A stretch of 64,000 bases of DNA, from NCBI GenBank assembly GCA_033764075.1, contig JANRJH010000028.1, positions 83,762 through 147,761 on the forward strand, in the 5' to 3' direction. Positions 25,301-35,677 of this stretch are shown here, one piece after another; the stretch's first letter is position 1, and every line of letters starts with the position of its first letter. Source of the DNA: M3007 sp033764075. GTDB taxonomy: Bacteria > Bacteroidota > Bacteroidia > Chitinophagales > Saprospiraceae. Position numbers and translations under genes: made by a program. The notes below the pieces were generated by a model. The model searched no databases, was not told where the DNA came from, and saw only the letters and a program-made list of their open reading frames with translations.

Positions 25301-25423
25301 ATTCCATGGTTTGACGTGTGCAAGCGTATTGGTCTGTTTTTTCGACAAATGTCGGATGGACGCCATAAGACCGGCCTGTTCGATGGCCAAGGGCTCTTGC
25401 TCATGGGGCGGAGAACTATTCCG

Positions 25424-25431
25424 TACCTTTG
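25424..25431 (+). promoter_or_regulatory. -7 promoter element for hutU
   Basis: TACCTTTG matches TAnnTTTG and ends 25 bases before the ATG at 25457. Confidence 0.6.
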
Positions 25432-25456
25432 TGTCCAATCAACCTTTCTTTTGCAC

Positions 25457-27487
<2,031 letters not shown>

Positions 27488-27514
<27 letters not shown>

Positions 27515-27573
27515 CCCACCCAATTTGCCAAAGCAAATTGGGTGGGTCAGGTTTTAACGTAACCTGTCAGGTC
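27488..27573. repeat. 41-bp perfect hairpin between hutU and the purF-like gene
   Basis: Bases 27488-27528 and 27533-27573 are exact reverse complements, 41 bp each, around the loop CAAA. The left arm contains the end of hutU, including its stop codon, and the right arm touches the stop of the convergent purF-like gene. The arms contain the nested motif ACCTGACAGGT-like (CTGACAGG/CCTGTCAG). It would act as a strong bidirectional terminator whatever its origin. Confidence 0.95.
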
Positions 27574-29464
27574 AGTAAGCCCGTTTGTCGCTCTTTTCCA
27601 TGTAATTGATGAACGCCCTGTTTACCACCCGGTTCCCTCCCGGAGTTGGGTAATCGCCGGAGAAATACCAGTCGCCAGGTGTTTTGGGGCAAGCCTCATG
27701 GAGCCCCTCCAGCGTTTGGAAGATCACGTGAATCGGGATGTTCAGGTCTTTGGGCGTGATGATTTCCGCGATGCGCTTGCTGATCTGGCAGTAGTCAAAG
27801 TGGTTATAGAGGTGGGCCACCTCGTTTCGTATGTCTTCCATAGGCAGGTCTTCGGAGGCCTTGCACCTATCGTATGTTTCTTGAAGGAGGTGTTCCTTGC
27901 CGTTTTCTTCGAGCAGTTGCACCAGTGCCTGGAAGGCCACGAAGTCGCCCATTCGGCTCATGTCGATGCCATAGCAGTCGGGGAACCGGATTTGCGGGGC
28001 GCTGGACAGGATAACGGTGCGCTTGGGCTTGAGGCGCGAGGTGATGGCCACAATGCTGTCGCGCAGGGTGGTGCCGCGCACGATGGAGTCGTCGAGCAGC
28101 ACCAGGGTGTCCACGTGGTTTTCCACGAGTCCGTAAGTGACATCATACACGTAGCTCACCATGCTGTTGCGACTTTTGGAGTCGGCGATGAAGGTGCGCG
28201 ATTTTTCGTCCTTGTGCACCAGTTTTTCAACTCGTGGCCTGATGGAGAGGATTTCTTCCAGTTTTTGCGGGCTGATGTCCGCTCCAAGCGCCAGAATCTG
28301 TTCCTGTTTCCAGCGGTTAAGCTCTTTTTCCAGGCCCTCGTATAGCCCGTAGAAGGCTGATTCGGCGGTGTTGGGGATGAAGGTGAACACCGTGTGGCGA
28401 AGGTCGTAGTCTACCGTTTCCAGGACGGGTTTGGCGAGCAGTTCACCCAGTTTTTTGCGTTCCTGGTAGATTTCCCGGTCGTTGCCGCGGCTGAAATAGA
28501 TGCGTTCGAAAGAGCAGGCCTTGTATTCCTGTTCGTCGATGTACGGCTCCTCGCTTACTTTTCCGTTGTGTTTGATGATGAGCGCGTGGCCGGGCTTGAG
28601 CTCGTGCACGGCGGTGAAGGGCGCGTGGAAGACCGTCTGGATGGCCGATCGCTCGGAGGCGCCGACGATCACCTCGTCGTCCATGTACCAGAATGCCGGA
28701 CGGATGCCGTTGGGGTCGCGCAGCAGGAACGCGTCTCCGTGGCCGATGAGGCCGCCGAGTACATAACCGCCGTCAAATTTCTTGCAGGCCCGGCGCAGGA
28801 GGCGCTGGATGTCGAGGTTGTCGAAAATGAGCTGGTTGACGTCCTGGTTGCTGTAGCCGTCGGGTTTATACCAGGTATGGAGGCGTTGAACCTCATCGTC
28901 GAGGAAGTGACCGATTTTTTCGAGCACGGTCACGGTGTCGCTTTTTTCCTTGGGGTATTGGCCGAGTTCAACGAGTTCGTGAAAGAGTTCGTCGACGTTG
29001 GTCATGTTGAAGTTGCCGGCCAGGAGCAGGTTTCGGTTTATCCAGTTGTTCTGGCGGTGGAAGGGGTGGACGCGCTCGATGCTGTCGTCGCCGTAGGTGC
29101 CGTAGCGCAGGTGGCCCATGAGCACCTCGCCCGCGTAGGGGGCGTTGTGTTTGAGCCATTCAGCGTCCTGGTTTTGTTCGGGGGTAAGTTGGTTGAGGCG
29201 CCCCCAGACCATGTCAAACAGGTCGGTCAGGTAGTTCGGTGCGTTGCTGCGTTTGCGGCTAATGTACCGGGTACCGGGCGCGGGGTTGAGTTTGATGGTG
29301 GCGAGTCCGGCGCCGTCCTGCCCGCGGTTGCGCATTTTCTGCATGGTCAGCTGCAGTTTTTGCAGGCCATACCACACTGTTCCGTATTTCTCCTGATAAT
29401 AGGTGAGGGGTTTGCGTAATCGTATCAATACGATGCCGCATTCGTGCTGAATCGGGTCGCTCAT
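27572..29464 (-). CDS. amidophosphoribosyltransferase-like protein (long form)
   Basis: This 630-aa protein has an N-terminal class II glutamine amidotransferase domain and a C-terminal phosphoribosyltransferase domain, as in PurF, which makes phosphoribosylamine from PRPP and glutamine. The likely nucleophile is Cys9 in HECGIVLIR, so an eight-residue N-terminal peptide would have to be removed or tolerated. NRGQDGAG, MGHLRYGTYG and the PRPP motif LLDDSIVRGTT (around Asp458-Asp459) are visible. It is about 130 residues longer than classical PurF, with insertions in the glutaminase domain. Many Bacteroidota carry such a long paralogue besides a normal PurF, so its exact role is uncertain. It is the second gene of an operon, starting 3 bases after the previous stop. 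Confidence 0.8.
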   Translation of the reverse strand: MSDPIQHECGIVLIRLRKPLTYYQEKYGTVWYGLQKLQLTMQKMRNRGQDGAGLATIKLNPAPGTRYISRKRSNAPNYLTDLFDMVWGRLNQLTPEQNQDAEWLKHNAPYAGEVLMGHLRYGTYGDDSIERVHPFHRQNNWINRNLLLAGNFNMTNVDELFHELVELGQYPKEKSDTVTVLEKIGHFLDDEVQRLHTWYKPDGYSNQDVNQLIFDNLDIQRLLRRACKKFDGGYVLGGLIGHGDAFLLRDPNGIRPAFWYMDDEVIVGASERSAIQTVFHAPFTAVHELKPGHALIIKHNGKVSEEPYIDEQEYKACSFERIYFSRGNDREIYQERKKLGELLAKPVLETVDYDLRHTVFTFIPNTAESAFYGLYEGLEKELNRWKQEQILALGADISPQKLEEILSIRPRVEKLVHKDEKSRTFIADSKSRNSMVSYVYDVTYGLVENHVDTLVLLDDSIVRGTTLRDSIVAITSRLKPKRTVILSSAPQIRFPDCYGIDMSRMGDFVAFQALVQLLEENGKEHLLQETYDRCKASEDLPMEDIRNEVAHLYNHFDYCQISKRIAEIITPKDLNIPIHVIFQTLEGLHEACPKTPGDWYFSGDYPTPGGNRVVNRAFINYMEKSDKRAY

Positions 29465-29467
29465 GCG

Positions 29468-30145
29468 TTAGTCTTTCTTCTTAAAGTCCCCGTTTTGCCA
29501 TGCCTTGAAGAACTGCGCCCATGCGATGGGGCTGAAGATGTTCATGGGCGGGGTTTGTCCTATGTAGACGTACTCACGCGATTGTTGTCTCAAATAAAAA
29601 TTGGCGCTTTCGCGGCCCGAGAACGGGATGATGTCGTCGTTTTTGCGCGCCTCGGCCAGGTAATCGTTGGCCAGGTTTTCTGTGGCGTACCGCTGTAGTT
29701 CGGGCGTGACGTCCATTTTCAAAAATTCTATCTTGAAATGTTCGCGCGAGGGCCAGGGGAAGATAACGGTTTCGGGGAGCAGGTAGGCATCCTGCGCCAT
29801 GAGCTGCACCACCGAGTAGCGTTCCTGGGAGAGCGTGTCCGGAATGGTGATGGTCACCGGCTGGAAGCCCAGGCAATTGAAGCGCACCTGATCGCCCGGC
29901 TCCACCACGATGGTGAAAAAGCCCCGGTAATCGGCGTAGGCGCCCCGGTTTTTTTTCGGCAGGAAAACGCTGGCGTAGGGTACGGGCACCAGTTGCCCGT
30001 TATTTTCGGTGAGCAGCATACCGGTGAACTGGATCAGCCTGGGCTTGTCCGGATCTGTTTGCCCATGCGCGATACCCGCGAGCAGCAGGCTTAAAAACAA
30101 TAGCGTGGTGGTAATTCTCACGTCGGATGGTGTTGTTTGGATCAC
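29468..30145 (-). CDS. secreted protein with carboxypeptidase-like regulatory domain
   Basis: This 225-aa exported protein has a signal peptide (ITTTLLFLSLLLAGIAHGQ). A carboxypeptidase D regulatory-like beta-sandwich follows (about residues 38-115; VPVPYASVFLPKKNRGAYAD, then YRGFFTIVVEPGD), as often seen in Bacteroidota envelope proteins. The C-terminal half (ATENLANDYLAEARKN, SPIAWAQFFKAWQNGDFKKK) is polar and unrecognised. Both candidate starts are GTG: 30145, used here, and 30121, which would place the start directly before the hydrophobic segment and may be the true one. The -7 element at 30160-30167 precedes both. It is transcribed with the purF-like gene; no shared function is apparent. 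Confidence 0.72.
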   Translation of the reverse strand: MIQTTPSDVRITTTLLFLSLLLAGIAHGQTDPDKPRLIQFTGMLLTENNGQLVPVPYASVFLPKKNRGAYADYRGFFTIVVEPGDQVRFNCLGFQPVTITIPDTLSQERYSVVQLMAQDAYLLPETVIFPWPSREHFKIEFLKMDVTPELQRYATENLANDYLAEARKNDDIIPFSGRESANFYLRQQSREYVYIGQTPPMNIFSPIAWAQFFKAWQNGDFKKKD

Positions 30146-30159
30146 AAAATTTGCTCCCT

Positions 30160-30167
30160 CAAAGGTA
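30160..30167 (-). promoter_or_regulatory. -7 promoter element for the 29468-30145 operon
   Basis: The minus strand reads TACCTTTG, an exact TAnnTTTG match, upstream of the regulatory-domain protein and the purF-like gene. Confidence 0.55.
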
Positions 30168-30297
30168 CGGGATTATTGAACGTTGTGAAAGGATGTTTCG
30201 CCGACCGGGCGGTGCCTGTTTTAAGCAAATGTTAACACTTATTTGGGGAAATGTGCGTTTGTTGCACACAAGGGAACACCTATCGCACAGAGTATCG

Positions 30298-30305
30298 TAC
30301 CTTTG
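30298..30305 (+). promoter_or_regulatory. -7 promoter element for the ompH/skp operon
   Basis: TACCTTTG matches TAnnTTTG and lies 43 bases before the ATG at 30349. Confidence 0.55.
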
Positions 30306-30348
30306 CGCCGCCTTGTGCGCATTCATCAGAACTTTGAACCAATTCCTC

Positions 30349-30876
30349 ATGTCCTCATTACAACAACCGAACCTGCGATTTGGGTTCATTACAGGATTGC
30401 TGTTGTGCGTATTTCCCGCTTTTTCGCAGGAGTTCAAGTACGGGCACACCAATCTCGGCAACCTGTTGGAACTGCTTCCGGAAACCAAACAGGCGGAAGC
30501 AGCGCTCAAAACATACGCCGACAGCCTGTCGAAAGTGGCTGCCGAAAAGGAGGAAGCGTTTATGAAGTTATACGCTTCCATACAGGAAAAATACAAGAAG
30601 GGCGAACTGACACCGCTTCAGACCCAGGAAGCCCAAACCGACCTGGCCAAAAAACAACAGGAACTGCAGGCGTTCGAAAAAAATGCCCAGGACATGGGGG
30701 CCAGGCGCCGGGATGAACTGCTGGATCCCATCCTCGACAAGATCCTGGCGGCCATTCAGGCGGTTGCCAAAGAAGGCGGGTACAGCCTGATTTTCGACAC
30801 CAGTTCGGGCGCCATGTTGCACGCCGACGAAAAGGACGACGTGACCCAACTGGTGCGCAAACAACTTGGTCTCTGA
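30349..30876 (+). CDS. OmpH/Skp-family periplasmic chaperone
   Basis: This 175-aa periplasmic protein has a signal peptide (FITGLLLCVFPAFSQ). It folds as the Skp/OmpH jellyfish chaperone that carries unfolded outer membrane proteins: a short beta segment (KYGHTNLGNLLELLP) leads into two long charged helices (about residues 40-125, rich in Gln, Lys and Glu), and the family's C-terminal strand follows (YSLIFDTSSGAMLHAD). Length and layout are normal. It heads a run of four codirectional genes (DUF2723 protein, ruvX, def), 32 bases upstream of the next start. Confidence 0.85.
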   Translation: MSSLQQPNLRFGFITGLLLCVFPAFSQEFKYGHTNLGNLLELLPETKQAEAALKTYADSLSKVAAEKEEAFMKLYASIQEKYKKGELTPLQTQEAQTDLAKKQQELQAFEKNAQDMGARRRDELLDPILDKILAAIQAVAKEGGYSLIFDTSSGAMLHADEKDDVTQLVRKQLGL

Positions 30877-30908
30877 CCCTATTTTCTCCAAATAAAAAAA
30901 GCTCGACC

Positions 30909-33900
30909 GTGACGTACAGAACGCTCAACAACATCACCGGCTGGTTAACCTTTGCCATTGCCGCCATCGTGCTCGGATTAGCGGCCGAACCCACCGGAAG
31001 CCTTTGGGACTGTGGCGAGTTCATCTCCGGCGCTTACAAGCTGCAGGTGGTTCACCCCCCCGGCGCGCCGGTGTTCCTGATCGTTGGCCGCCTGTTTGCC
31101 TGGGTGGCGGAAATGTTTTCCGACAACCCGGAAAACATCGCCTACGCCGTCAACCTGCTCTCTGCCCTGAGCACGGCTTTCACCGCAGCGTTCATCACCT
31201 GGAGCACCACCATCCTGTCGCGCATGGCGCTGGTGGGCCGGGAGGAGACACCGGACAGCGGCCAGACCATCGCCATCATGGGCGCCGGTCTGGTGGCCGG
31301 CCTCACCACCGCCTTCACCACCTCCATCTGGTTTTCGGCGGTAGAGGGCGAGGTGTACGCCATGTCCACGTTTTTCACCGCCATGACCCTTTGGGCCGTG
31401 GTCAAATGGTATAGCCTGCCCGACACGGCCGAGGCCGACCGCTGGCTGGTGTTTGCGGTGTACAGCACCGCATTGTCCATCGGTGTGCACTTGCTCAGCT
31501 TGCTGACGTTCCCCGCCCTGGCGCTTTTTTACTACTACAAAAAATCGAAATCGCCCTCCTGGCTGGGCGCCGGAACCGCCGCCGGTGTGGGCGTGCTGGC
31601 CATCGTGCTCATTCAGGTGCTGATCATCGCCGGTATCCCCAAGCTGTGGGCATTTTTTGACCGCCTGCTGGTCAACTCATTTGGCCTGCCGTTCCACAGC
31701 GGCATTGTGGTGGTGCTCCTGCTGTTTGCCGCCGCCATCTGGTACGGACTTCGCCGCGCGCACCAAACGGGCAACGGGCTCCTCCAGCGCACCATAGTGG
31801 CCTTCGCGCTCATCGTAATGGCCTACCTGTCATACGGCATGGTGGTGCTGCGCGCCAACGCCAACACCCCGATCAACATGAACGACCCCTCCGACGCGGC
31901 GCGCCTGCTGCCCTACCTCAACCGCGAGCAGTATGGAGAACGCCCGTTGTTGTACGGACCGCATTTCGACGCCAAACCCCTGGGCATTCAGGAGCCCGAA
32001 CCCCGCTACGGACGCGTGGGTGACCGCTACGAAGTGGTGGATGAAAAGGTGGAGTACGAATACAATGCGCGCGACAAGACCCTGTTCCCCCGCATGAGCG
32101 ATTATACACAGGGCCGCCCGGGTCTGTACCGCCGCTGGATCGACAAGCCCAAGGGAGCGCCAACCATTGCCGATAACATCGAGTTTTTTGTCAAATATCA
32201 GCTCGGCTGGATGTACTGGCGCTACTTCATGTGGAACTTCGCAGGCCGCCAGAACGGTGAACAGGGCCTCTACGCCTGGGATCCCTCCGCCGGCAACTGG
32301 ATCACCGGGCTCGACTTCATCGACCGCGGCCGCATCGGCGACCAGTCGCAGGCGCCCGAACACATCAAGAACGACCCGGCGCGAAACAAGTACTACCTCA
32401 TCCCGTTCTTCCTCGGCCTCGTCGGCCTGTTTTTTCACTACCAGCAAAGCCGAAAGGAGTTCATTGCCATTTTTGCCATGTTCATCATCACCGGCATCGG
32501 CATCATCGTGTACTCCAACCAGCCACCCAACGAACCGCGCGAACGCGACTACGTGCTGGCAGCCTCGTTCTTTACGTTCGCCATTTGGGTCGGCATGAGC
32601 GTGCCGGCCATTTACGGTCTCCTCGCCGGCAGGTTCCGCCTCGGCGCACCCGCTGCCGTTGTGGCCTCCCTCCTGGCCCTGAGTGCGCCCCTGCTGATGG
32701 TTACCCAAAACTGGGACGACCACAGCCGCGCCAAACACTACGCCAGCCGCGACTATGCGCGCAACTTCCTCGAGTCCTGCGCCGAAAATGCCATCATTTT
32801 CACGTACGGCGACAACGATACCTACCCCCTCTGGTATTGCCAGGAGGTGGAGAACATCCGCACCGACGTGCGCGTGGTCAACCTCTCGCTCATCGCCGTA
32901 GACTGGTACATCGACCAGCTCAGGCGCGCCGTCAACAACGCCCCGGCCGTCAAGCTGTCCATCCCCCAGGACAAAATCCGCGGCTTCAAACGGCTCCAGA
33001 CACCCTACGTGCCTGGCAACGACCGCCCCATGAGCATCCAGGAGGTCATGACCTTCCTGCGCGACGACCATCCGGTGCCCTCCCAGGGCGGGCGCAGCTT
33101 CGAGACTTACCTGCCGACCAATAAAATCTACATGACGGTGGACAAAAACGCCGTCCGGCAATACAACGTGGTGCCTGCCGGCGACACCGCCGTGGTGGAT
33201 ACCATCTACTTCGACCTCGGCGTGGGCGAAGGCCAGTCGAGCTGGATACTCAAAGACCAGCTGGCCATGCTCGATATTGTATACTCCAACCTCTGGGAAC
33301 GACCCATCTACTGGGCCGTTACCTGCAGGGAAGACCGCCTGCTGGGGCTCGACGACTACCTTCAGCTCGAAGGCCTTGCCCTGCGCCTGGTGCCCGTAAA
33401 ATCGCGCAGCGAAGGACAGGGCTACGGCATGGTGGGCATGGGCCGCGTGGGCACCGACATCGTTTTCGACAACATGATGAACAAGTGGAAATGGGGCAAT
33501 TTCGACACCCATCCCACCTACGTGAACCGCTCGTACATGCCCAGCCTGCAAACCATGCGCGTAGCGTTCATCCGGGTGGGCCGCCAGCTCGTGGCCGAAG
33601 GGAAAAAAGACCAGGCCGTCGCCCTGGTGGACCGGTATTTCGAGGCATTTCCCAGCTTCAACTTCCCCTACGACCAGTTCTCGGCGTTCATGGCCGACAT
33701 CTACGCCCGCGCCGGCGCCAAAGAGAAGGCGGCGGAGAAAATCAACGACATCGCCGCCGCCATGGAGGCCCAGATGCGGTTCTACCGCTCCCTGTCGCTC
33801 GACATGCAAAAAGGCTACGAGCAAGACATGAACTTCACCATGAGCACCATGCAGTCGCTCATGCGCGTTACCGCAGAATCGGGCGACTCTACCCTGCTCC

Positions 33901-33968
33901 AAAACCTGGAAGATCGCTTCATGCCCCTCATGCCCCAGCAACCCGGGCTGCCCGGCATCACGCAGTAA
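30909..33968 (+). CDS. DUF2723 (TMEM260-like) multi-pass membrane protein
   Basis: This 1019-aa protein has an N-terminal half of about 10-12 membrane segments and a large soluble C-terminal half. The N-terminus (AAEPTGSLWDCGEFISGAYK, then LQVVHPPGAPVFL) is the hallmark of the DUF2723 family, related to the GT-C glycosyltransferases; the animal homologue TMEM260 is an O-mannosyltransferase. The acidic DCGEF lies in the first extracytoplasmic loop, where GT-C enzymes place a catalytic aspartate. A second signature is SNQPPNEPRERDYVLA. The start is GTG at 30909. A role in glycosylating exported proteins is plausible but unproven. Helical repeats at the C-terminus resemble TPR-like segments. Confidence 0.82.
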   Translation: MTYRTLNNITGWLTFAIAAIVLGLAAEPTGSLWDCGEFISGAYKLQVVHPPGAPVFLIVGRLFAWVAEMFSDNPENIAYAVNLLSALSTAFTAAFITWSTTILSRMALVGREETPDSGQTIAIMGAGLVAGLTTAFTTSIWFSAVEGEVYAMSTFFTAMTLWAVVKWYSLPDTAEADRWLVFAVYSTALSIGVHLLSLLTFPALALFYYYKKSKSPSWLGAGTAAGVGVLAIVLIQVLIIAGIPKLWAFFDRLLVNSFGLPFHSGIVVVLLLFAAAIWYGLRRAHQTGNGLLQRTIVAFALIVMAYLSYGMVVLRANANTPINMNDPSDAARLLPYLNREQYGERPLLYGPHFDAKPLGIQEPEPRYGRVGDRYEVVDEKVEYEYNARDKTLFPRMSDYTQGRPGLYRRWIDKPKGAPTIADNIEFFVKYQLGWMYWRYFMWNFAGRQNGEQGLYAWDPSAGNWITGLDFIDRGRIGDQSQAPEHIKNDPARNKYYLIPFFLGLVGLFFHYQQSRKEFIAIFAMFIITGIGIIVYSNQPPNEPRERDYVLAASFFTFAIWVGMSVPAIYGLLAGRFRLGAPAAVVASLLALSAPLLMVTQNWDDHSRAKHYASRDYARNFLESCAENAIIFTYGDNDTYPLWYCQEVENIRTDVRVVNLSLIAVDWYIDQLRRAVNNAPAVKLSIPQDKIRGFKRLQTPYVPGNDRPMSIQEVMTFLRDDHPVPSQGGRSFETYLPTNKIYMTVDKNAVRQYNVVPAGDTAVVDTIYFDLGVGEGQSSWILKDQLAMLDIVYSNLWERPIYWAVTCREDRLLGLDDYLQLEGLALRLVPVKSRSEGQGYGMVGMGRVGTDIVFDNMMNKWKWGNFDTHPTYVNRSYMPSLQTMRVAFIRVGRQLVAEGKKDQAVALVDRYFEAFPSFNFPYDQFSAFMADIYARAGAKEKAAEKINDIAAAMEAQMRFYRSLSLDMQKGYEQDMNFTMSTMQSLMRVTAESGDSTLLQNLEDRFMPLMPQQPGLPGITQ

Positions 33969-33977
33969 GCCGCACCC

Positions 33978-34397
33978 ATGGGCAGGATCGTGGGCATTGA
34001 CTACGGACTGAAACGGTGCGGAATAGCCGTGACCGACCCGCTGAAGATCATCGCTTCCGGGTTGGTCACGGTGCCTGCCACCGAACTGGAAGCCTTTCTC
34101 GTGCGTTATCTCAAGGAAGAAGACGTGGAAGCCTTTGTGGTGGGGCTGCCCTTGCACCCCGACGGGAACCCCGCCCAGATCGCCGACCAGGTAAACGCAT
34201 TTGTCCGAAAATTGCAAAACATGTTCCCCCAGATACCTGTTTTTCGACAAGACGAACGCAACACCTCCAACCAGGCGAAAAAAGTCATCCTGGCTTCCGG
34301 AGCGAAAAAACAAAAGCGGCGCGACAAAGCGCTGGTGGATAAAGTAGCCGCCGCCCTGATCCTCGAACAGTACATGCACGAGCACCACTGGCATTGA
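33978..34397 (+). CDS. ruvX: putative pre-16S rRNA nuclease / Holliday junction resolvase YqgF
   Basis: This 139-aa RNase H-fold nuclease of the YqgF/RuvX family begins with the motif RIVGIDYGLKRCGIAVTD, where the first aspartate is catalytic. The central VVGLPLHPDGNP and the FRQDERNTS segment carry the other acidic residues, and the last conserved aspartate is in DKVAAALILEQYM. In E. coli the protein matures the 5' end of 16S rRNA; resolvase activity has also been proposed. It starts 9 bases after the DUF2723 gene and is followed by def after 19 bases. Confidence 0.9.
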   Translation: MGRIVGIDYGLKRCGIAVTDPLKIIASGLVTVPATELEAFLVRYLKEEDVEAFVVGLPLHPDGNPAQIADQVNAFVRKLQNMFPQIPVFRQDERNTSNQAKKVILASGAKKQKRRDKALVDKVAAALILEQYMHEHHWH

Positions 34398-34416
34398 ACC
34401 CTACCGAATTACACCC

Positions 34417-34983
34417 ATGATATTGCCCATTTTTGCTTACGGCCAACCGGTACTCAAAAAAGTAGCCGCCCCCATAGACCCCGATTACCCGGGGCTGTCC
34501 GAGTTGCTCGACAATATGTGGGAAACCATGTACCACGCCGACGGCGTGGGGCTGGCCGCGCCCCAGGTGGGCCTGTCCATCCGCCTGTTTGTGATCGACA
34601 CCTCCGAGGTGGAGCGCGACGCCAAGCGCGAACACGACAAAGGCTTCAAGCGCGTGTTCATCAACGCCCAAATGCTCGATGAAAAGGGCGACCTGTGGAC
34701 CTACGAGGAAGGCTGTCTCAGCATTCCCCGCATCCGCGGCGACGTGGAGCGCCCGCCCATCATCCACCTGCGCTGGCAGGATGAACATTTCGACACCCAC
34801 GAGCAAACGTTCGAGGGCATCAACGCCCGCGTCATTCAGCACGAATACGACCACATTGAGGGCGTGCTGTTCACCGAACGGCTCAAGCCCCTGAAAAAGC
34901 AGATGATCCGCCGGAAGCTGGAAGACATCCGGTTGGGGAAAATATCGTCGGACTACCGCATGAAATTTGCGGCGGGCAAGTAG
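34417..34983 (+). CDS. def: peptide deformylase
   Basis: This 188-aa metalloenzyme removes the formyl group from the N-terminal methionine of new proteins. All three family motifs are present: GVGLAAPQVG near residue 43, EEGCLSIP with metal ligand Cys100, and HEYDH with ligands His142 and His146 and catalytic Glu143. The order and length are typical. It is the last gene of the ompH-DUF2723-ruvX-def run and converges with the Uma2-family gene, with 6 bases between the stops. Confidence 0.95.
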   Translation: MILPIFAYGQPVLKKVAAPIDPDYPGLSELLDNMWETMYHADGVGLAAPQVGLSIRLFVIDTSEVERDAKREHDKGFKRVFINAQMLDEKGDLWTYEEGCLSIPRIRGDVERPPIIHLRWQDEHFDTHEQTFEGINARVIQHEYDHIEGVLFTERLKPLKKQMIRRKLEDIRLGKISSDYRMKFAAGK

Positions 34984-34989
34984 CTTTTT

Positions 34990-35586
34990 TTAGCGAATCC
35001 ATTTCAGGTCAAACAAAAATCCCGGCAGCACCTCCTCGCCGCTCAGCGTCTGCTCAAATCCCGTCATCACTTCCACACTTTTGCCGGCGCGGTAAACATG
35101 CACAGCCTGGCGCTCCAGGTCGATCAGCCAGCCCAGCAAAACGCCGTTGGTCACATACTCGTCCATCTTGGCCATCAGGCGCCCTAAGGAGTCGGTAGCG
35201 GAGCGGATTTCCACGACAAATTCCGGCACGGCGTGCACGAAGCGCTCCCGGTCGGCCGCCGTGGTTTGACGCAGCCGTTCGTGCGAAATCCAGGAAGCAT
35301 CCGGCGACCGGATGGCGTCGTTGGGTAAGGTGAACCCCGTGCTGGACTCGCCGACTACGCCGGTCTTGGACTTACGGTTCCACAAGATCAATTCGGCAAC
35401 TAATTCGGCATTTCGCTTGCCGGTTTCAAAACCGGTGGGGGGCAAACTGCGTATGGTTTTATCGCTGTTTCGCTCCATGCGCCACTCCCGGTTTTCCTGA
35501 CAAATTGCAAAAAACTCCGCATCGCTGAGGTGCGGGAGGTACAGCTCGAGGGCATAGTCCGGGCTGGTGTCGTGGTTGTGTGGCAT
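34990..35586 (-). CDS. Uma2-family (PD-(D/E)XK-type) protein
   Basis: This protein of about 198 aa belongs to the Uma2 family, a restriction endonuclease-like fold abundant in cyanobacteria and Bacteroidota. The core pattern is visible: SSTGFTLPNDAIRSPDASW contains the family Asp, VPEFVVEIRS the Glu of the E-x-K-like motif, and MAKMDEYVTNGVLLGWLIDL the following helix and strand. The usual lysine is replaced by a serine or arginine context (EIRSATDS), which is common in Uma2 proteins. The function is unknown and most members are uncharacterised. The ATG at 35586 is preferred to 35598 because a -7 element covers the longer start. Confidence 0.8.
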   Translation of the reverse strand: MPHNHDTSPDYALELYLPHLSDAEFFAICQENREWRMERNSDKTIRSLPPTGFETGKRNAELVAELILWNRKSKTGVVGESSTGFTLPNDAIRSPDASWISHERLRQTTAADRERFVHAVPEFVVEIRSATDSLGRLMAKMDEYVTNGVLLGWLIDLERQAVHVYRAGKSVEVMTGFEQTLSGEEVLPGFLFDLKWIR

Positions 35587-35595
35587 AATCCGTAG

Positions 35596-35603
35596 CAAAA
35601 TTA
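35596..35603 (-). promoter_or_regulatory. -7 promoter element for the Uma2-family gene
   Basis: The minus strand reads TAATTTTG, matching TAnnTTTG, nine bases before the chosen ATG. Confidence 0.45.
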
Positions 35604-35637
35604 TCCTTCGAAGATATGCATTTTGTGGGAAAATCCC

Positions 35638-35645
35638 TACTTTTG
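35638..35645 (+). promoter_or_regulatory. -7 promoter element for radC
   Basis: TACTTTTG matches TAnnTTTG and lies 32 bases before the ATG at 35678, back to back with the Uma2 promoter. Confidence 0.55.
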
Positions 35646-35677
35646 GATGTCAATTTTTCATCCAAAAACGCTTCATC

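Noticed and set aside
25100..25456. A riboswitch upstream of the 685-aa enzyme gene (first thought to be thiC).
   Set aside because: The enzyme is HutU, not ThiC, and no THI-box or other known riboswitch core was found on the plus strand.
31830..34394. An 854-codon open frame on the minus strand opposite the DUF2723 gene.
   Set aside because: It is a shadow of the GC-rich codon pattern of the real plus-strand genes, crosses three of them and shows no recognisable domains.
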